DNA of 64,000 nt from Janthinobacterium sp. (GTDB taxonomy: Bacteria; Pseudomonadota; Gammaproteobacteria; Burkholderiales; Burkholderiaceae_D), in contig NZ_RFSK01000024.1 in assembly GCF_009923995.1 (NCBI RefSeq), forward strand, positions 1 to 64,000, in the 5' to 3' direction. Shown here piece after piece: positions 35,461 to 44,229 of the stretch (its first letter is position 1; every line of letters starts with the position of its first letter). The notes beneath the pieces were generated by a model. It did no database searches. It was not told the origin of the DNA and was given only the letters and a program-made list of their open reading frames with translations. The position numbers were made by a program, and so were the translations under genes.

Positions 35461-36927
35461 CTACAGGCTGCGCAGCGCCTCTTCCAGTTGCGGATGACGG
35501 AAGACAAAACCGTCGGCAAGCAGGCGGCGCGGCGCGACCCGCTGGCCTTCCACCAGCAATTCCGCCTTCTCGCCCAGCAAGGCGCGCATGACCCACGCCG
35601 GCGTGGGCAAGAAGGACGGCCGGTGCAGCACGGCGCCCGCCACCTGGGCGAAGCGGCGCTGCTGAATCGCTTCCGGCGCGCAGAAGTTGTAGGCGCCGCT
35701 GACGGCGCCCTCTTCGCTGCGGCGTGCCAGGTGGGCGATGCCGCGGATCACGTCGCGCACGTGCACCCACGTAAGCCACTGCCTGCCGCTGCCCAGCGGG
35801 CCGCCCGCGCCGAAGCGGACCGGCAGCAGCATCTGCGGCAGCGAACCCTGGTGGCCGAAGACGAGGCCAAAGCGCATGCAACCCACCTGCACGCCGTACC
35901 GTTCCGCCTGGCGCGCGGCCGCTTCCCATTCCTGGCACAGCTGCGACATGAAGATGGCTTGCGGGGCGCTGTCTTCCGTCAATTCCGTCGCATCGCCCTG
36001 CGGCTGCACGCCGTAGTAGCCGATGGCCGACGCCGACAGCAGCACGCGCGGCTTGTGCTGCGCGCGGGCGATCCACGCCACCAGGTCCTGCGTCAGCGCT
36101 ACCCGGCTGCGGCGCAGGGCCGCCTTGCGGGCAGCCGTCCAGCGCCGCCCGACGATGCGCGCGCCGGCCAGGTTGACCACCATGTCGATGCGCTGCGTGG
36201 CCGCCAAGTCGCCGAACGACGCGATGCAGCGCACCTGGCCATCAAACGTCCACGCGGCCTGTTTCGGCTGGCGCGTGAGCACCGTCACCGCGTGGCCATC
36301 GGCCAGCAGGGCAGCCACCAGCTGCTGGCCGATGAAGCCCGTGGCGCCCGTCACCAGCACGGACTGCGGCGTGCTGGCAAACTGCAGATGTTCTGCCGCT
36401 TTTTCTTCCGTCTCCTGCACCGTGCGCCGTCCCAGCTGCCACACGGCATACGCGTCGCGCAGGCCGGACAGGCCCACGCCCACGCCGCACAGGGCGAGGA
36501 AGACGCTGAGCCAGCCATACGGCTGCCACACGAGCGCCGTCGGCAAGCTGGCCCACTCGCTGCTGTTCAGGGCCAGCAGCGCGATGAAGGCGCCCGCATT
36601 AATCGCCAGCACCGTGTGCGTCACCCGCTCCGTGGCGGGCAGGAGGCGGGTCTGGTCTTCAACGACGAAATCCCACAGGGTCAGCACGATTTCCACGCCA
36701 AAGACGATGACCAGTACCCATGCCCAGGCGCCATGCCACTCCCAGGCGGCCAGGCCGACGAACAGCAGGCTGTAGATCAGCGCACGCGTCGCATGAATCG
36801 TCAATTCGCGGCGCGCCGACGCCTTTTGCGGCAGCGCCTCCGTGATTTCATGGTGGTAGATGGTGTCGAAGGCGCCCAGGCAGCCTTGCGCTGCCATCAG
36901 TTGCAGGGCCAGCAGATGCGTATTCAT
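35461..36927 (-). CDS. Membrane domain fused to a TIGR01777-type SDR epimerase
   Basis: 488 residues. The first about 185 residues hold four hydrophobic segments (ALIYSLLFVGLAAWEWHGAW, WAWVLVIVFGVEIVLTLW, VLAINAGAFIALLAL, LSVFLALCGVGVGLSGL) with a FDTIYHHEITEAL motif before them. The rest is an extended SDR of the TIGR01777 type: VLVTGATGFIGQQLVAALL, VVNLAGARIVGRRW and LSASAIGYYG. Substrate unknown. The ATG at 36927 has AAGGAG and overlaps the DUF4166 stop by 4 bases; third gene of the GbsR operon. Confidence 0.85.
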   Translation of the reverse strand: MNTHLLALQLMAAQGCLGAFDTIYHHEITEALPQKASARRELTIHATRALIYSLLFVGLAAWEWHGAWAWVLVIVFGVEIVLTLWDFVVEDQTRLLPATERVTHTVLAINAGAFIALLALNSSEWASLPTALVWQPYGWLSVFLALCGVGVGLSGLRDAYAVWQLGRRTVQETEEKAAEHLQFASTPQSVLVTGATGFIGQQLVAALLADGHAVTVLTRQPKQAAWTFDGQVRCIASFGDLAATQRIDMVVNLAGARIVGRRWTAARKAALRRSRVALTQDLVAWIARAQHKPRVLLSASAIGYYGVQPQGDATELTEDSAPQAIFMSQLCQEWEAAARQAERYGVQVGCMRFGLVFGHQGSLPQMLLPVRFGAGGPLGSGRQWLTWVHVRDVIRGIAHLARRSEEGAVSGAYNFCAPEAIQQRRFAQVAGAVLHRPSFLPTPAWVMRALLGEKAELLVEGQRVAPRRLLADGFVFRHPQLEEALRSL

Positions 36928-37568
36928 GGTGTCTCCTTGGGATGCCCGGGCGCGGCGCACTCGCGGAACACGCCCGCCTGGGTGAACGTGGTGCCGAACA
37001 GGGCGTGGCGGATCTCGATGCGGATGTTGAATTGCTGCGGCGTGTCGTTGCGGTGGCACAGATAGGTCTTGCCGGGCGTGAGCACACCGGGCAGCGGCAG
37101 GCGCCAGCCGAAGATGTCCCAAAAATAGCCGTCGCTGGTGAAGTGCAGGTTGCCCTCTTCCACGTGCAGCAGCAGCTTCATGCCCAGGCCCATGCCCACG
37201 TATTCGAGCACTTCACCCTTGGCGCTTTCCGCCATGTAGGAGGTAAAGCGGATGGGGGCGCGCCCGTGCAGGCGGTAGGTGCGCTGCTTGAAGATGAAGG
37301 GGCAGCCGGGGCGCGAATAGACTTCGATATCGACGGGGAAATCCGCATCGTCGTAGGGGATCAGGGCGCCGTCGATGAAGGGGCGCGTCAGCCAGCCAAG
37401 GAATTTCCCCAGGCGCGAGCTGGACAGTTCGGTGAGTTCGCCCCGGTAGTACAGGGGCCGGCCCGGCGCGGGATTTTTCTCGAAGCGGCGGCGGATATCC
37501 GGGTGCAGGGTGAGCCACTGCGCGCCCATCACTTTCCTGAACAGCTCTCCTTCGGACGGCCCGTTCAT
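36924..37568 (-). CDS. DUF4166 domain protein
   Basis: 214 residues, typical DUF4166: FRKVMGAQWLTLHPDIRRRF, LYYRGELTELSSSRLGKFLG and FKQRTYRLHGRAPIRFTSYM. Soluble, function unknown; often paired with epimerase-like genes as here. Overlaps both neighbours by 4 bases (ATGA), so the three genes are translationally coupled. Confidence 0.82.
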   Translation of the reverse strand: MNGPSEGELFRKVMGAQWLTLHPDIRRRFEKNPAPGRPLYYRGELTELSSSRLGKFLGWLTRPFIDGALIPYDDADFPVDIEVYSRPGCPFIFKQRTYRLHGRAPIRFTSYMAESAKGEVLEYVGMGLGMKLLLHVEEGNLHFTSDGYFWDIFGWRLPLPGVLTPGKTYLCHRNDTPQQFNIRIEIRHALFGTTFTQAGVFRECAAPGHPKETP

Positions 37569-38128
37569 GACTTGCCCGGTTTTTTCGGTTTTGCCGGCTT
37601 GTCGTCCGGGCTGAGGAATTTGGCCACTTTGCCGCCCATGGACAGCATGCGCTGCAGGGTCGCGGGCGGCAGGTTTTTATAGTCGCTGTAGGTACTGCTG
37701 AGCATTTCCAGGAAAGCCAGCACTTCGCCCATGCGCTCCAGCGTCGCCGGTGGGATGGCCGCATCGTGCTCGCCCTCGATGGCGCATTCGCGCAGCACCG
37801 TCAGGGTGGGATCGATCTCGCGCCGCTTGCGCTCCTCCATGATGACGCGGAAGATCTCCCACACATCCTGCAGGGCGACGAAATGGTCGCGCCGGTCCCC
37901 CATCACGTGCGTGATGCGCGCCAGGCCCCAGCTTTGCAATTCCTTCAGGCTGTTGCTGACGTTGGAGCGGGCCACGTTCAGGCTGGCCGCGATGTCTTCC
38001 GCCGTCAGGGGTTCGTTGGCCAGGAACAGCAGCGCGTGGATCTGCGCCACCGTGCGGTTGACGCCCCAGCGGGTGCCCATTTCGCCCCAGTGGAGGATGT
38101 ACTTTTGGGTAGTTGGGCTTAATTCCAT
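37565..38128 (-). CDS. GbsR/MarR-family transcriptional regulator
   Basis: 187 residues. Winged helix with AEDIAASLNVARSNVSNSLK as the recognition unit and the wing near GDRRDHF, then a helical dimerisation region and a basic Lys/Pro-rich tail. First gene of a three-gene operon and preceded by a perfect inverted repeat, so autoregulation is likely. Ligand unknown. Confidence 0.87.
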   Translation of the reverse strand: MELSPTTQKYILHWGEMGTRWGVNRTVAQIHALLFLANEPLTAEDIAASLNVARSNVSNSLKELQSWGLARITHVMGDRRDHFVALQDVWEIFRVIMEERKRREIDPTLTVLRECAIEGEHDAAIPPATLERMGEVLAFLEMLSSTYSDYKNLPPATLQRMLSMGGKVAKFLSPDDKPAKPKKPGKS

Positions 38129-38140
38129 TATTTTCTCTAA

Positions 38141-38158
38141 TTTCTGTCGTTACAGAAA
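38141..38158. promoter_or_regulatory. Operator of the GbsR-type operon
   Basis: Perfect inverted repeat TTTCTGT-CGTT-ACAGAAA, 12 bases upstream of the regulator ATG, in an AT-rich patch. Position and symmetry fit an autoregulatory MarR-type operator. Confidence 0.6.
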
Positions 38159-38195
38159 TATAAGATGAAACGGAAGCCGCGTCAAGCGCGATTCT

Positions 38196-39314
38196 TCAGG
38201 ACTGTGCCGGGGGCTGCCCCATGGCGCGCAGGAAGGCTTGCTGCGAGGCGTGCAGCTGGCCGTAGCCCAGTTCGCGGTACACGAGGCCGTGACGGGGCGC
38301 CAGCTCCGCGATGATGCGCGCCAGCGCGGGATAGTGGCGGTGGTTCCAGGTGGGGAACAGATGGTGCGTCAGGTGCAGGTTCAGACCGCCCAGCCAGTAG
38401 CCGAGCCAGCGCAGGGCGCGCGGCTGCGGCGTCCAGTCGCAGGCCGTGTAAAACGTGTGCTGGTACCAGTCGTGCGGCAGGGTGCCGTCCGGCCCCGGCT
38501 GAAAAAACTCCACTTCGGCCCAGTGCGTGCCGAGGATCAGCGCCACCAGCACGCACGAAGCGAGCATCTGCCCGAGGAAATACGCGCCCAGCACCACGCC
38601 CCAGCCCATGCCGTGCTGCTGCAGCACCCACATGGGCAGCGCCAGCACCAGCGCCACGTGGCCCAGCTTCCAGCCCAGGAAGGACAGCCAGCCGCGCCAG
38701 CCCTGCAGGCGGCTGTGCGCGGCCACGGGCGTCTTACCGAAGCGGTCCAGCCAGTCGCCATACCAGTTCAGATAGGGCAGCGACAGGGCCGCCACCACGG
38801 GCCAGTACAGGTATTGATAGCGGTATTGCGGCGACCAGCGCTGGTACGGCGTCTGGCGCAAAAAGGGATTCGGCTCCGTGTCCAGGTCATAGCCTTCCAC
38901 GTTGGCATAGGTGTGGTGAAAATGCACGTGGCGGATGGTCCAGAAATCCGTGTCCACGCCGACGGGCAGACTCACCAGCCGGATCAGCACGCGGTTCAGC
39001 CAGCCCTTGCGGAAGACGGCACCGTGGGCCGCGTCGTGCAGGGTATTCATGGCCAGCGCCATGGCCGTGACCAGGCAGGCCACGTAGCTGGCGACAAACG
39101 GCCAGGTGCTTTCGGCATCCAGTGCCAGCACATACAGTCCCACCGTCAGCGCGGCGAGGAACACGGCCTTGCAATGCATGCGCGAGTCGCCAAAGCGGTG
39201 CCGGCCCTCGCCCGCCAGGTAGGCATCGGCGCGCGCGCGCAGTTCGCGGCGAAAGGCGGAATCCCGCGCGGGCTGGAAGCGCAGCGGCGGCAGCGACGGG
39301 ACAGGCTGCGTCAC
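38196..39314 (-). CDS. Fatty-acid desaturase
   Basis: 372 residues. Membrane di-iron desaturase with three histidine boxes: HDAAHG, HVHFHHTYANVEGYD and NLHLTHHLFPTWNH. Several membrane segments (ALTVGLYVLAL, VALVLALPMWVL). It starts with GTG at 39314, overlapping the preceding stop as GTGA. Last gene of the seven-gene lipid operon; likely introduces a double bond or hydroxyl into the product or membrane lipids. Confidence 0.87.
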   Translation of the reverse strand: MTQPVPSLPPLRFQPARDSAFRRELRARADAYLAGEGRHRFGDSRMHCKAVFLAALTVGLYVLALDAESTWPFVASYVACLVTAMALAMNTLHDAAHGAVFRKGWLNRVLIRLVSLPVGVDTDFWTIRHVHFHHTYANVEGYDLDTEPNPFLRQTPYQRWSPQYRYQYLYWPVVAALSLPYLNWYGDWLDRFGKTPVAAHSRLQGWRGWLSFLGWKLGHVALVLALPMWVLQQHGMGWGVVLGAYFLGQMLASCVLVALILGTHWAEVEFFQPGPDGTLPHDWYQHTFYTACDWTPQPRALRWLGYWLGGLNLHLTHHLFPTWNHRHYPALARIIAELAPRHGLVYRELGYGQLHASQQAFLRAMGQPPAQS

Positions 39315-40426
39315 GCGCGCGTCCCCGCCGCGGCGGGCCACCACAGGCGGCGCGCGCCATCGAGGCCATGCGCCAGCAGCGCGGCCAGGAAGACCATGCC
39401 CCACGCATCGCGCGCGCCATACCAGCCGAGGAAGACGGCCGGCATGGCCAGGGCGACAGCCACCCAGGCGATGGCGCCCCAGCGGCGCGCATCGGACAGA
39501 CCGCCCAGCGCCAAGGTACCGCCGAAGATCAGGGCGAACAGGATGGCTTGCTGCGCGCCCGCCAGCGCCGCCTCGTGGTTGACGTAATAGATCACCAGGC
39601 CAAACAGGATCACGCCGCCGATGCCGATGAACAGCTCGGACACTTCGAACGTGCCGCGCGACTGCCAGTGGGGAAAGCGCGCGCGCAGCCATGTGAACAG
39701 CTTGCCGTTGCTGGCCAGGAGCGGATTGTGCGTCGGTATCATGCCCTTCACGCCATAGCGCATTTCCACGCCGTCGAGCTCCGGCTGGAAGCTGCCGAAC
39801 AGTTTGTCCCAGATCAACAGGGTGCCGCCAAAATTGCGGTTGATGTAGCGTTTATCGGTACCGTGGTGCACGCGGTGGTGCGAGGGCGTGACCATGAAAC
39901 GATCGAGGATGCCGGACTTGTTGACCAGCGCATTGTGGTTATAGAACTGCACCGTGTAATGCAGGGACGAGACGACGAGGAAGATTTCCAGCGGCACGCC
40001 CAGCACGGCCAGGATGGCGATGAAGGGGAAATTCGTCAGCGAGGAATACCAGGAATTGCGCACGCCCAGCGACAGGTTGAAATGCTCGCCCTGGTGGTGC
40101 ACCACGTGCACGGCCCACAGCAGGGGGATCTTGTGGTGCAGGCGGTGCATCCAGTAAAAGCACAGGTCCCAGGCAAAGAAGGCGAAGATCCACTGCGCGG
40201 CCACGGGCCACTGGTCGACGATGTGCAAATTCACATGGCGCAGCAGCAGGGCAAACGCGGCCACTTCCACGCCGCGAAATACCCACATCAGGATATGCCC
40301 GGAATTGAGGTTGAAGATGACGTCTTTCCACGGCACGGGCGTCTGGCGCACCCATTTGAGGATCAGCAGTTCGGCCAGCACGAAGGCCAGCATGATCAAA
40401 AATGACAGGGCAAAGGGATTCATCAT
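39311..40426 (-). CDS. Sterol desaturase/fatty-acid hydroxylase family protein
   Basis: 371 residues. Membrane di-iron enzyme with the family's histidine clusters (YWMHRLHHKIPLLWAVHVVH and SHHRVHHG), flanked by membrane helices and a C-terminal set of three to four further helices. Bacterial members hydroxylate or desaturate lipid chains. Overlaps both neighbours by 4 bases. Confidence 0.88.
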   Translation of the reverse strand: MMNPFALSFLIMLAFVLAELLILKWVRQTPVPWKDVIFNLNSGHILMWVFRGVEVAAFALLLRHVNLHIVDQWPVAAQWIFAFFAWDLCFYWMHRLHHKIPLLWAVHVVHHQGEHFNLSLGVRNSWYSSLTNFPFIAILAVLGVPLEIFLVVSSLHYTVQFYNHNALVNKSGILDRFMVTPSHHRVHHGTDKRYINRNFGGTLLIWDKLFGSFQPELDGVEMRYGVKGMIPTHNPLLASNGKLFTWLRARFPHWQSRGTFEVSELFIGIGGVILFGLVIYYVNHEAALAGAQQAILFALIFGGTLALGGLSDARRWGAIAWVAVALAMPAVFLGWYGARDAWGMVFLAALLAHGLDGARRLWWPAAAGTRA

Positions 40427-41061
40427 GATGCGGTTTCAGTGGAAATGACACGGCGCGCCGCCCAGAATACGCGCATTCTGGCCAGCATGCCGCCAGCGAC
40501 GCCAACAAACAGGCCGGCGGCCAGGTCGATGCTCACATGGCGGCGCAGGGCGATGATGGCGTAGCAGATGGCCACGCCCAGCACCACGGCCAGCGCGGAG
40601 CGGAGCCGGTGGCGCCGGTCGCACAGGGCCCACACGCACAGCAGGGTCAATGCGCCATGCAGGGACGGCAGGCAGTTTTGCGCGGAGTCCGCCGCCTGCA
40701 GCAGGCGCAGCGCCTGCGTGCTCCAGGCGCCGCCCTCGCCCACGGGCGGATACGCGAGCGTGGTGGGATACAGCAGGAAGACCACGCCGCACATGAGGGC
40801 GGAAAGCGCCATGGCGCGCGCCAGCCAGCGCACGCGGGCCGCGTCGGCCACCAGGTAGGCGTAGGGAATCAGGACGAAGAAGGACAGGTACAGCCAGATG
40901 GCGGCGTCCGTGTAGGCAATGGCGCGGTCGAGCGCCGTCTCCGGCAGGAGCACGCCCTGCCCTTGCAGCAGGTCGCTGGAAAAATACACGAGGCCGACGC
41001 TGCCCCACCCGGCCAGCAAATGCAGCAGGCGGCCGCGTACGGTCATGGAAGTTGGGTTCAT
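40423..41061 (-). CDS. PAP2-family membrane phosphatase
   Basis: 212 residues with five to six membrane helices. PAP2 motifs: CLPSLHGALTLLC (second motif, SxH) and LRRHVSIDLAAGLFVG (third motif, histidine and aspartate); the first (Kx6RP) is not obvious. Acts on lipid phosphates or as a transferase, as in inositol-phosphotransferase relatives. Coupled by 4-base overlaps in the lipid operon. Confidence 0.78.
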   Translation of the reverse strand: MNPTSMTVRGRLLHLLAGWGSVGLVYFSSDLLQGQGVLLPETALDRAIAYTDAAIWLYLSFFVLIPYAYLVADAARVRWLARAMALSALMCGVVFLLYPTTLAYPPVGEGGAWSTQALRLLQAADSAQNCLPSLHGALTLLCVWALCDRRHRLRSALAVVLGVAICYAIIALRRHVSIDLAAGLFVGVAGGMLARMRVFWAARRVISTETAS

Positions 41062-42362
41062 GCGGTGGCAAGGCGCCGGATGCGGCGCCGTTTCATGGTG
41101 GGGTCAAAGGGAGGCAGGTCGCCGCTCGTCGTCCAGGCCAGGCTGTCGGCGTCCACGCCCAGGCCGCGCAGCACGGTTGCCAGGTGCGCGCGCAGGGCGG
41201 CCAGGCCGGCCGCGTCCAGTGCCGCGTGCAGCTGCAGGGCTGCTGCGCCATCTTGCACCAGCCGGTAGTCGGCGTCGGGCGGCAAGGCTTGCGCGAAGGC
41301 CCGCGTCAGGACGTCGGCAAACACGGCGACGGGTGCGCCGCCGTGCGCCGGCGGCAAGGATGGCAAGAGCAGCATGTCGTCGCAGCGCCCCTCGATGCCA
41401 TCGAGCGCGCGCGTGGCGCGGCCGCACGGGCACGGCGTGGCGCGCGCGATCAGGATATCGTCCAGGCGGTAGCGCACGATGGGCTGCGTGATGCGCGTGA
41501 AGTCCGTAATCACGGGCACAAAGCGGCGCTGCTCCGCATCGAGCCACTGCGGCTCGACATGCACGTATTCCTCGTTCAGGTGCAGCACGCCATGCTCGCA
41601 GCTGCTGGCAAGGAAACCCTCCGTGGCCTGGTAGATTTCATGCACGGCGCCAAACGCCTGCACGATCAGGGCGCGGTCCTGCGCTTCCAGCACTTCGGCG
41701 ACCGAAATGACTTTTTTCGGCGCCAGCGCCAGGCTGCCATCGAGGACGCGCAAGGCCAGCTGGCGCAGCACCTGCGCCGGCGCGACGATGACGGAGGGTT
41801 GATATTGCGCAAGCCGCGCGCACAGGCTGTCGAACGGTTCGAACAGGTCGTAGAAGGCAAAGGTCAGCCACGGCGAGCGCACGGCCGTGTACAGATTGCT
41901 GTTCGCGCGCAGGAACAGCGCCACCCGTTCGCCGGAAAACAGGCCGTCGGGCAGCGCCTTGGCCAGCATCACGCCCGCCCACTGCGCCTTTTCGCGGGGG
42001 CTGACGGTAAATACGGCGCGCCGCGACGAGGTACCCGACGACAGGCCCACGGTGATGTCGCCCACGGCGGGCGTGAAGTCGCGGCTCTGCTCGGCCGCCA
42101 TGGCCGCGTCCATCGCCTGCGCCAAGGTCACCCCCTCGGTGTTCATGGCATCGAAATGCTCGAGCATCAGCGCCTTGTTCATCGTCGGCCACTGCGCCAG
42201 GGGCAGCTTGCGGTACGGGGCGAAGTAAGCGCTGCGCGCGCACAGCACCTCGGTGAAATGCGCCAGTTGCTTACGCTGGTAGGCGTCCAGCTGCGCGCGG
42301 CTGGTGAAACGCAGGCGGCGCGTGCGCCAGTACGACAGCAGCAGCCAGACGATACGCTTCAC
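41058..42362 (-). CDS. F390-synthetase-related adenylating enzyme
   Basis: 434 residues. PaaK/CapK-like adenylate-forming family: VGLSSGTSSRRAVFTVS is the phosphate-binding loop (SSGTS), YQATEGFLA follows, and DFTRITQPIVRYRLDDILI carries the ribose-binding YRxxD-type motif. A CPCGRATRALDGIEGR segment fits the F390 synthetase-like subgroup. Probably activates an acyl chain made by the upstream genes. 4-base overlaps on both sides. Confidence 0.8.
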   Translation of the reverse strand: MKRIVWLLLSYWRTRRLRFTSRAQLDAYQRKQLAHFTEVLCARSAYFAPYRKLPLAQWPTMNKALMLEHFDAMNTEGVTLAQAMDAAMAAEQSRDFTPAVGDITVGLSSGTSSRRAVFTVSPREKAQWAGVMLAKALPDGLFSGERVALFLRANSNLYTAVRSPWLTFAFYDLFEPFDSLCARLAQYQPSVIVAPAQVLRQLALRVLDGSLALAPKKVISVAEVLEAQDRALIVQAFGAVHEIYQATEGFLASSCEHGVLHLNEEYVHVEPQWLDAEQRRFVPVITDFTRITQPIVRYRLDDILIARATPCPCGRATRALDGIEGRCDDMLLLPSLPPAHGGAPVAVFADVLTRAFAQALPPDADYRLVQDGAAALQLHAALDAAGLAALRAHLATVLRGLGVDADSLAWTTSGDLPPFDPTMKRRRIRRLATA

Positions 42363-43189
42363 GGGCGGCCCGCCACAGGAACATAGTCCGCCGTATCTTC
42401 ATGCGTGATGCGGATGTGCGCATTGCCCGAGCGGTGCAGCTGATGCAGGCGGTTCAGGGTGGCATAGTACGGCGCGCGCTTGTGCTGGATGAGGAAGGAC
42501 AGTTCCGACGGTCCCCGCAGCTGCTGGAAGCTTTCCGGCACCCAGGCCGCGTCCGACGCCAGCAGGGTCCAGCCGCCCTCCTGCAGTACGAAGGCGCCCA
42601 GATGGCCGATGGCGTGGCCGGGCAGGTCGACGATGTAGATCTCGCCCGTGCCGCTGACGTCGCGCCCGTGCGTGAATGGCAGCAGGGCCGCCGGCAAGGC
42701 CGTTTCGGGCACGCTTTCCACGAAATCCAGGCGATCGGCGATGTCGTTGGGCAGCAGTTCGGGCACGAAGGCCTGGCGCACGGCGGCCACGCCGGACAGG
42801 CCGCGCACGGCATCCCAGCCCGTCCTGGACGCCATCAGCCGCGCGCCGGGAAAGTCGCGCAGGCCGGCGATATGGTCGGCGTGGAAGTGCGACAGCAGCA
42901 GGGTGTGGATGTCGCCGGGCGCCACGCCATGCGCGCGCAACTGGCCGTGCAGGGATTCGCTGTCGTCGAAGGCAATCGGCGTCACCCATGCGTACATGCG
43001 GTACACGCCCTTCGACGTGGCGGCGCGAAAGTGCTCGGCATAGCCCGTGTCCCACAGGTACAGGCCCGCGCGCGTGGCGATCAGGTAGGCGCGCGAGGGG
43101 AAGCAGCGGCTGGCCAGCCCGCTGCCCTTCAGGACCATGCACGAAGGATGCGTGCAGTGGCCGACGCGAAACGCGGTGATGCTAGCCAT
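42359..43189 (-). CDS. MBL-fold metallo-hydrolase
   Basis: 276 residues. Metallo-beta-lactamase fold with LLLSHFHADHIAGLRDF (HxHxDH), a downstream VDLPGHAIGHLG histidine and LLASDAAW aspartate, giving a complete dinuclear site. Resembles lactonase-like subgroups. GGAG precedes the ATG at 43189, which overlaps the preceding gene by 8 bases. In this operon it may open a lactone or thioester intermediate; inference from context. Confidence 0.87.
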   Translation of the reverse strand: MASITAFRVGHCTHPSCMVLKGSGLASRCFPSRAYLIATRAGLYLWDTGYAEHFRAATSKGVYRMYAWVTPIAFDDSESLHGQLRAHGVAPGDIHTLLLSHFHADHIAGLRDFPGARLMASRTGWDAVRGLSGVAAVRQAFVPELLPNDIADRLDFVESVPETALPAALLPFTHGRDVSGTGEIYIVDLPGHAIGHLGAFVLQEGGWTLLASDAAWVPESFQQLRGPSELSFLIQHKRAPYYATLNRLHQLHRSGNAHIRITHEDTADYVPVAGRP

Positions 43190-44219
43190 TGCGCTCCTTG
43201 CCAACCTTGTGCGCCGCCGCTTCCTGGCGCATCCACTGGGCCGTCAGGGCGATGCCTTCCTGCAGGCTGACGATGGGGCGGTAGCCCAGCACCTTGCGCG
43301 CCTTGGCATTATCGAGCGTCATGTCGAAACTGAGGGCGCCGATGCTGTAGGGCGTGAGCGCCGGTTCGCGGCGCGTGAAGCGCGAGGCGAACTGCATCAG
43401 GCGCGCCGCCAGCGCCAGCACGCGGTAGGGCATGCTGACGATGCGGAACGGCTGCTGCAGGTGCTCGCAGAACAGGGTGCGCAGTATGTCGCACAGGCGC
43501 GCCGGTTCGCCATTCGTGATGTTGAAGGCGGCGCCCGAGGCGATGGTCTTGTGCACGGTGGCCAGCCACATCGCATGCACGACGTTGTCCACGTAGGTGA
43601 TGTCGATGGTGGCCGCGCCGCCATTGGGCAGCGGCAGCTTGCCGCCGCGCTGCTGCAGCACGCGGGCCAGGCGCGGGATCAGCACCTGGTCGTGCGGGCC
43701 GAAGATGGCGCGCGGGCGCAGGATCACGCACGTCATGCCGCGGTGGCGGTCGACGCAATCCTGCACCAGCTTTTCCGCCGTCGCCTTGCTGCGCGCATAG
43801 GCGTTGACAAACTTGTCGGGACGGAAAGTTTCCGGCACTTCGTAGCGGTTGCGGTAATCGAAATAGATGGCCGGCGTGGAGATGTGCACGAAGCGCGCCA
43901 CGTGCAGGCTGGCGGCCGCGCGCAGCAGCTGGCCCGTGGCCGTGACGTTGGCGGCGATGAAGTCGCGTTCCGGGCCCCACGGCGAGGACAGCGCGGCACA
44001 GTGCCAGACGGTGTCCATGCCGCGCACCAGCTCATCGACCTGGCGCGGCGTGGCCTGCGCCAGGTCGAGCGCCACGAATTGCGCGCCCATGCGTTCCAGT
44101 TCGCGCCCCACGGCCACGTTGCGGCCGGTGGCGCGCACTTCCACGCCCTGCGCCAGCAGGGTGCGCACGGCATTGCGCCCCAGCCCGCCCGTCGCTCCCG
44201 TGACCAGTATCCGCCTCAT
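43182..44219 (-). CDS. OleD-like NAD(P)-dependent 3-beta-HSD/epimerase family reductase
   Basis: 345 residues. Extended SDR: ILVTGATGGLGRNAVRTLL, VWHCAALSSPWGP, FVHISTPAIYFDY, and the YARSKATAEKLV active-site Tyr-x3-Lys. Most like 3-beta-hydroxysteroid dehydrogenase/OleD types, which reduce 2-alkyl-3-ketoacids made by OleA. It follows the KAS III gene by 10 bp. Confidence 0.83.
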   Translation of the reverse strand: MRRILVTGATGGLGRNAVRTLLAQGVEVRATGRNVAVGRELERMGAQFVALDLAQATPRQVDELVRGMDTVWHCAALSSPWGPERDFIAANVTATGQLLRAAASLHVARFVHISTPAIYFDYRNRYEVPETFRPDKFVNAYARSKATAEKLVQDCVDRHRGMTCVILRPRAIFGPHDQVLIPRLARVLQQRGGKLPLPNGGAATIDITYVDNVVHAMWLATVHKTIASGAAFNITNGEPARLCDILRTLFCEHLQQPFRIVSMPYRVLALAARLMQFASRFTRREPALTPYSIGALSFDMTLDNAKARKVLGYRPIVSLQEGIALTAQWMRQEAAAHKVGKERNG

Positions 44220-44229
44220 CGCACCACCT

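Noticed and set aside
35417-36076. N-terminal extension of EutB
   Set aside because: Antisense and out of frame within the SDR gene; the family start is at 35416.
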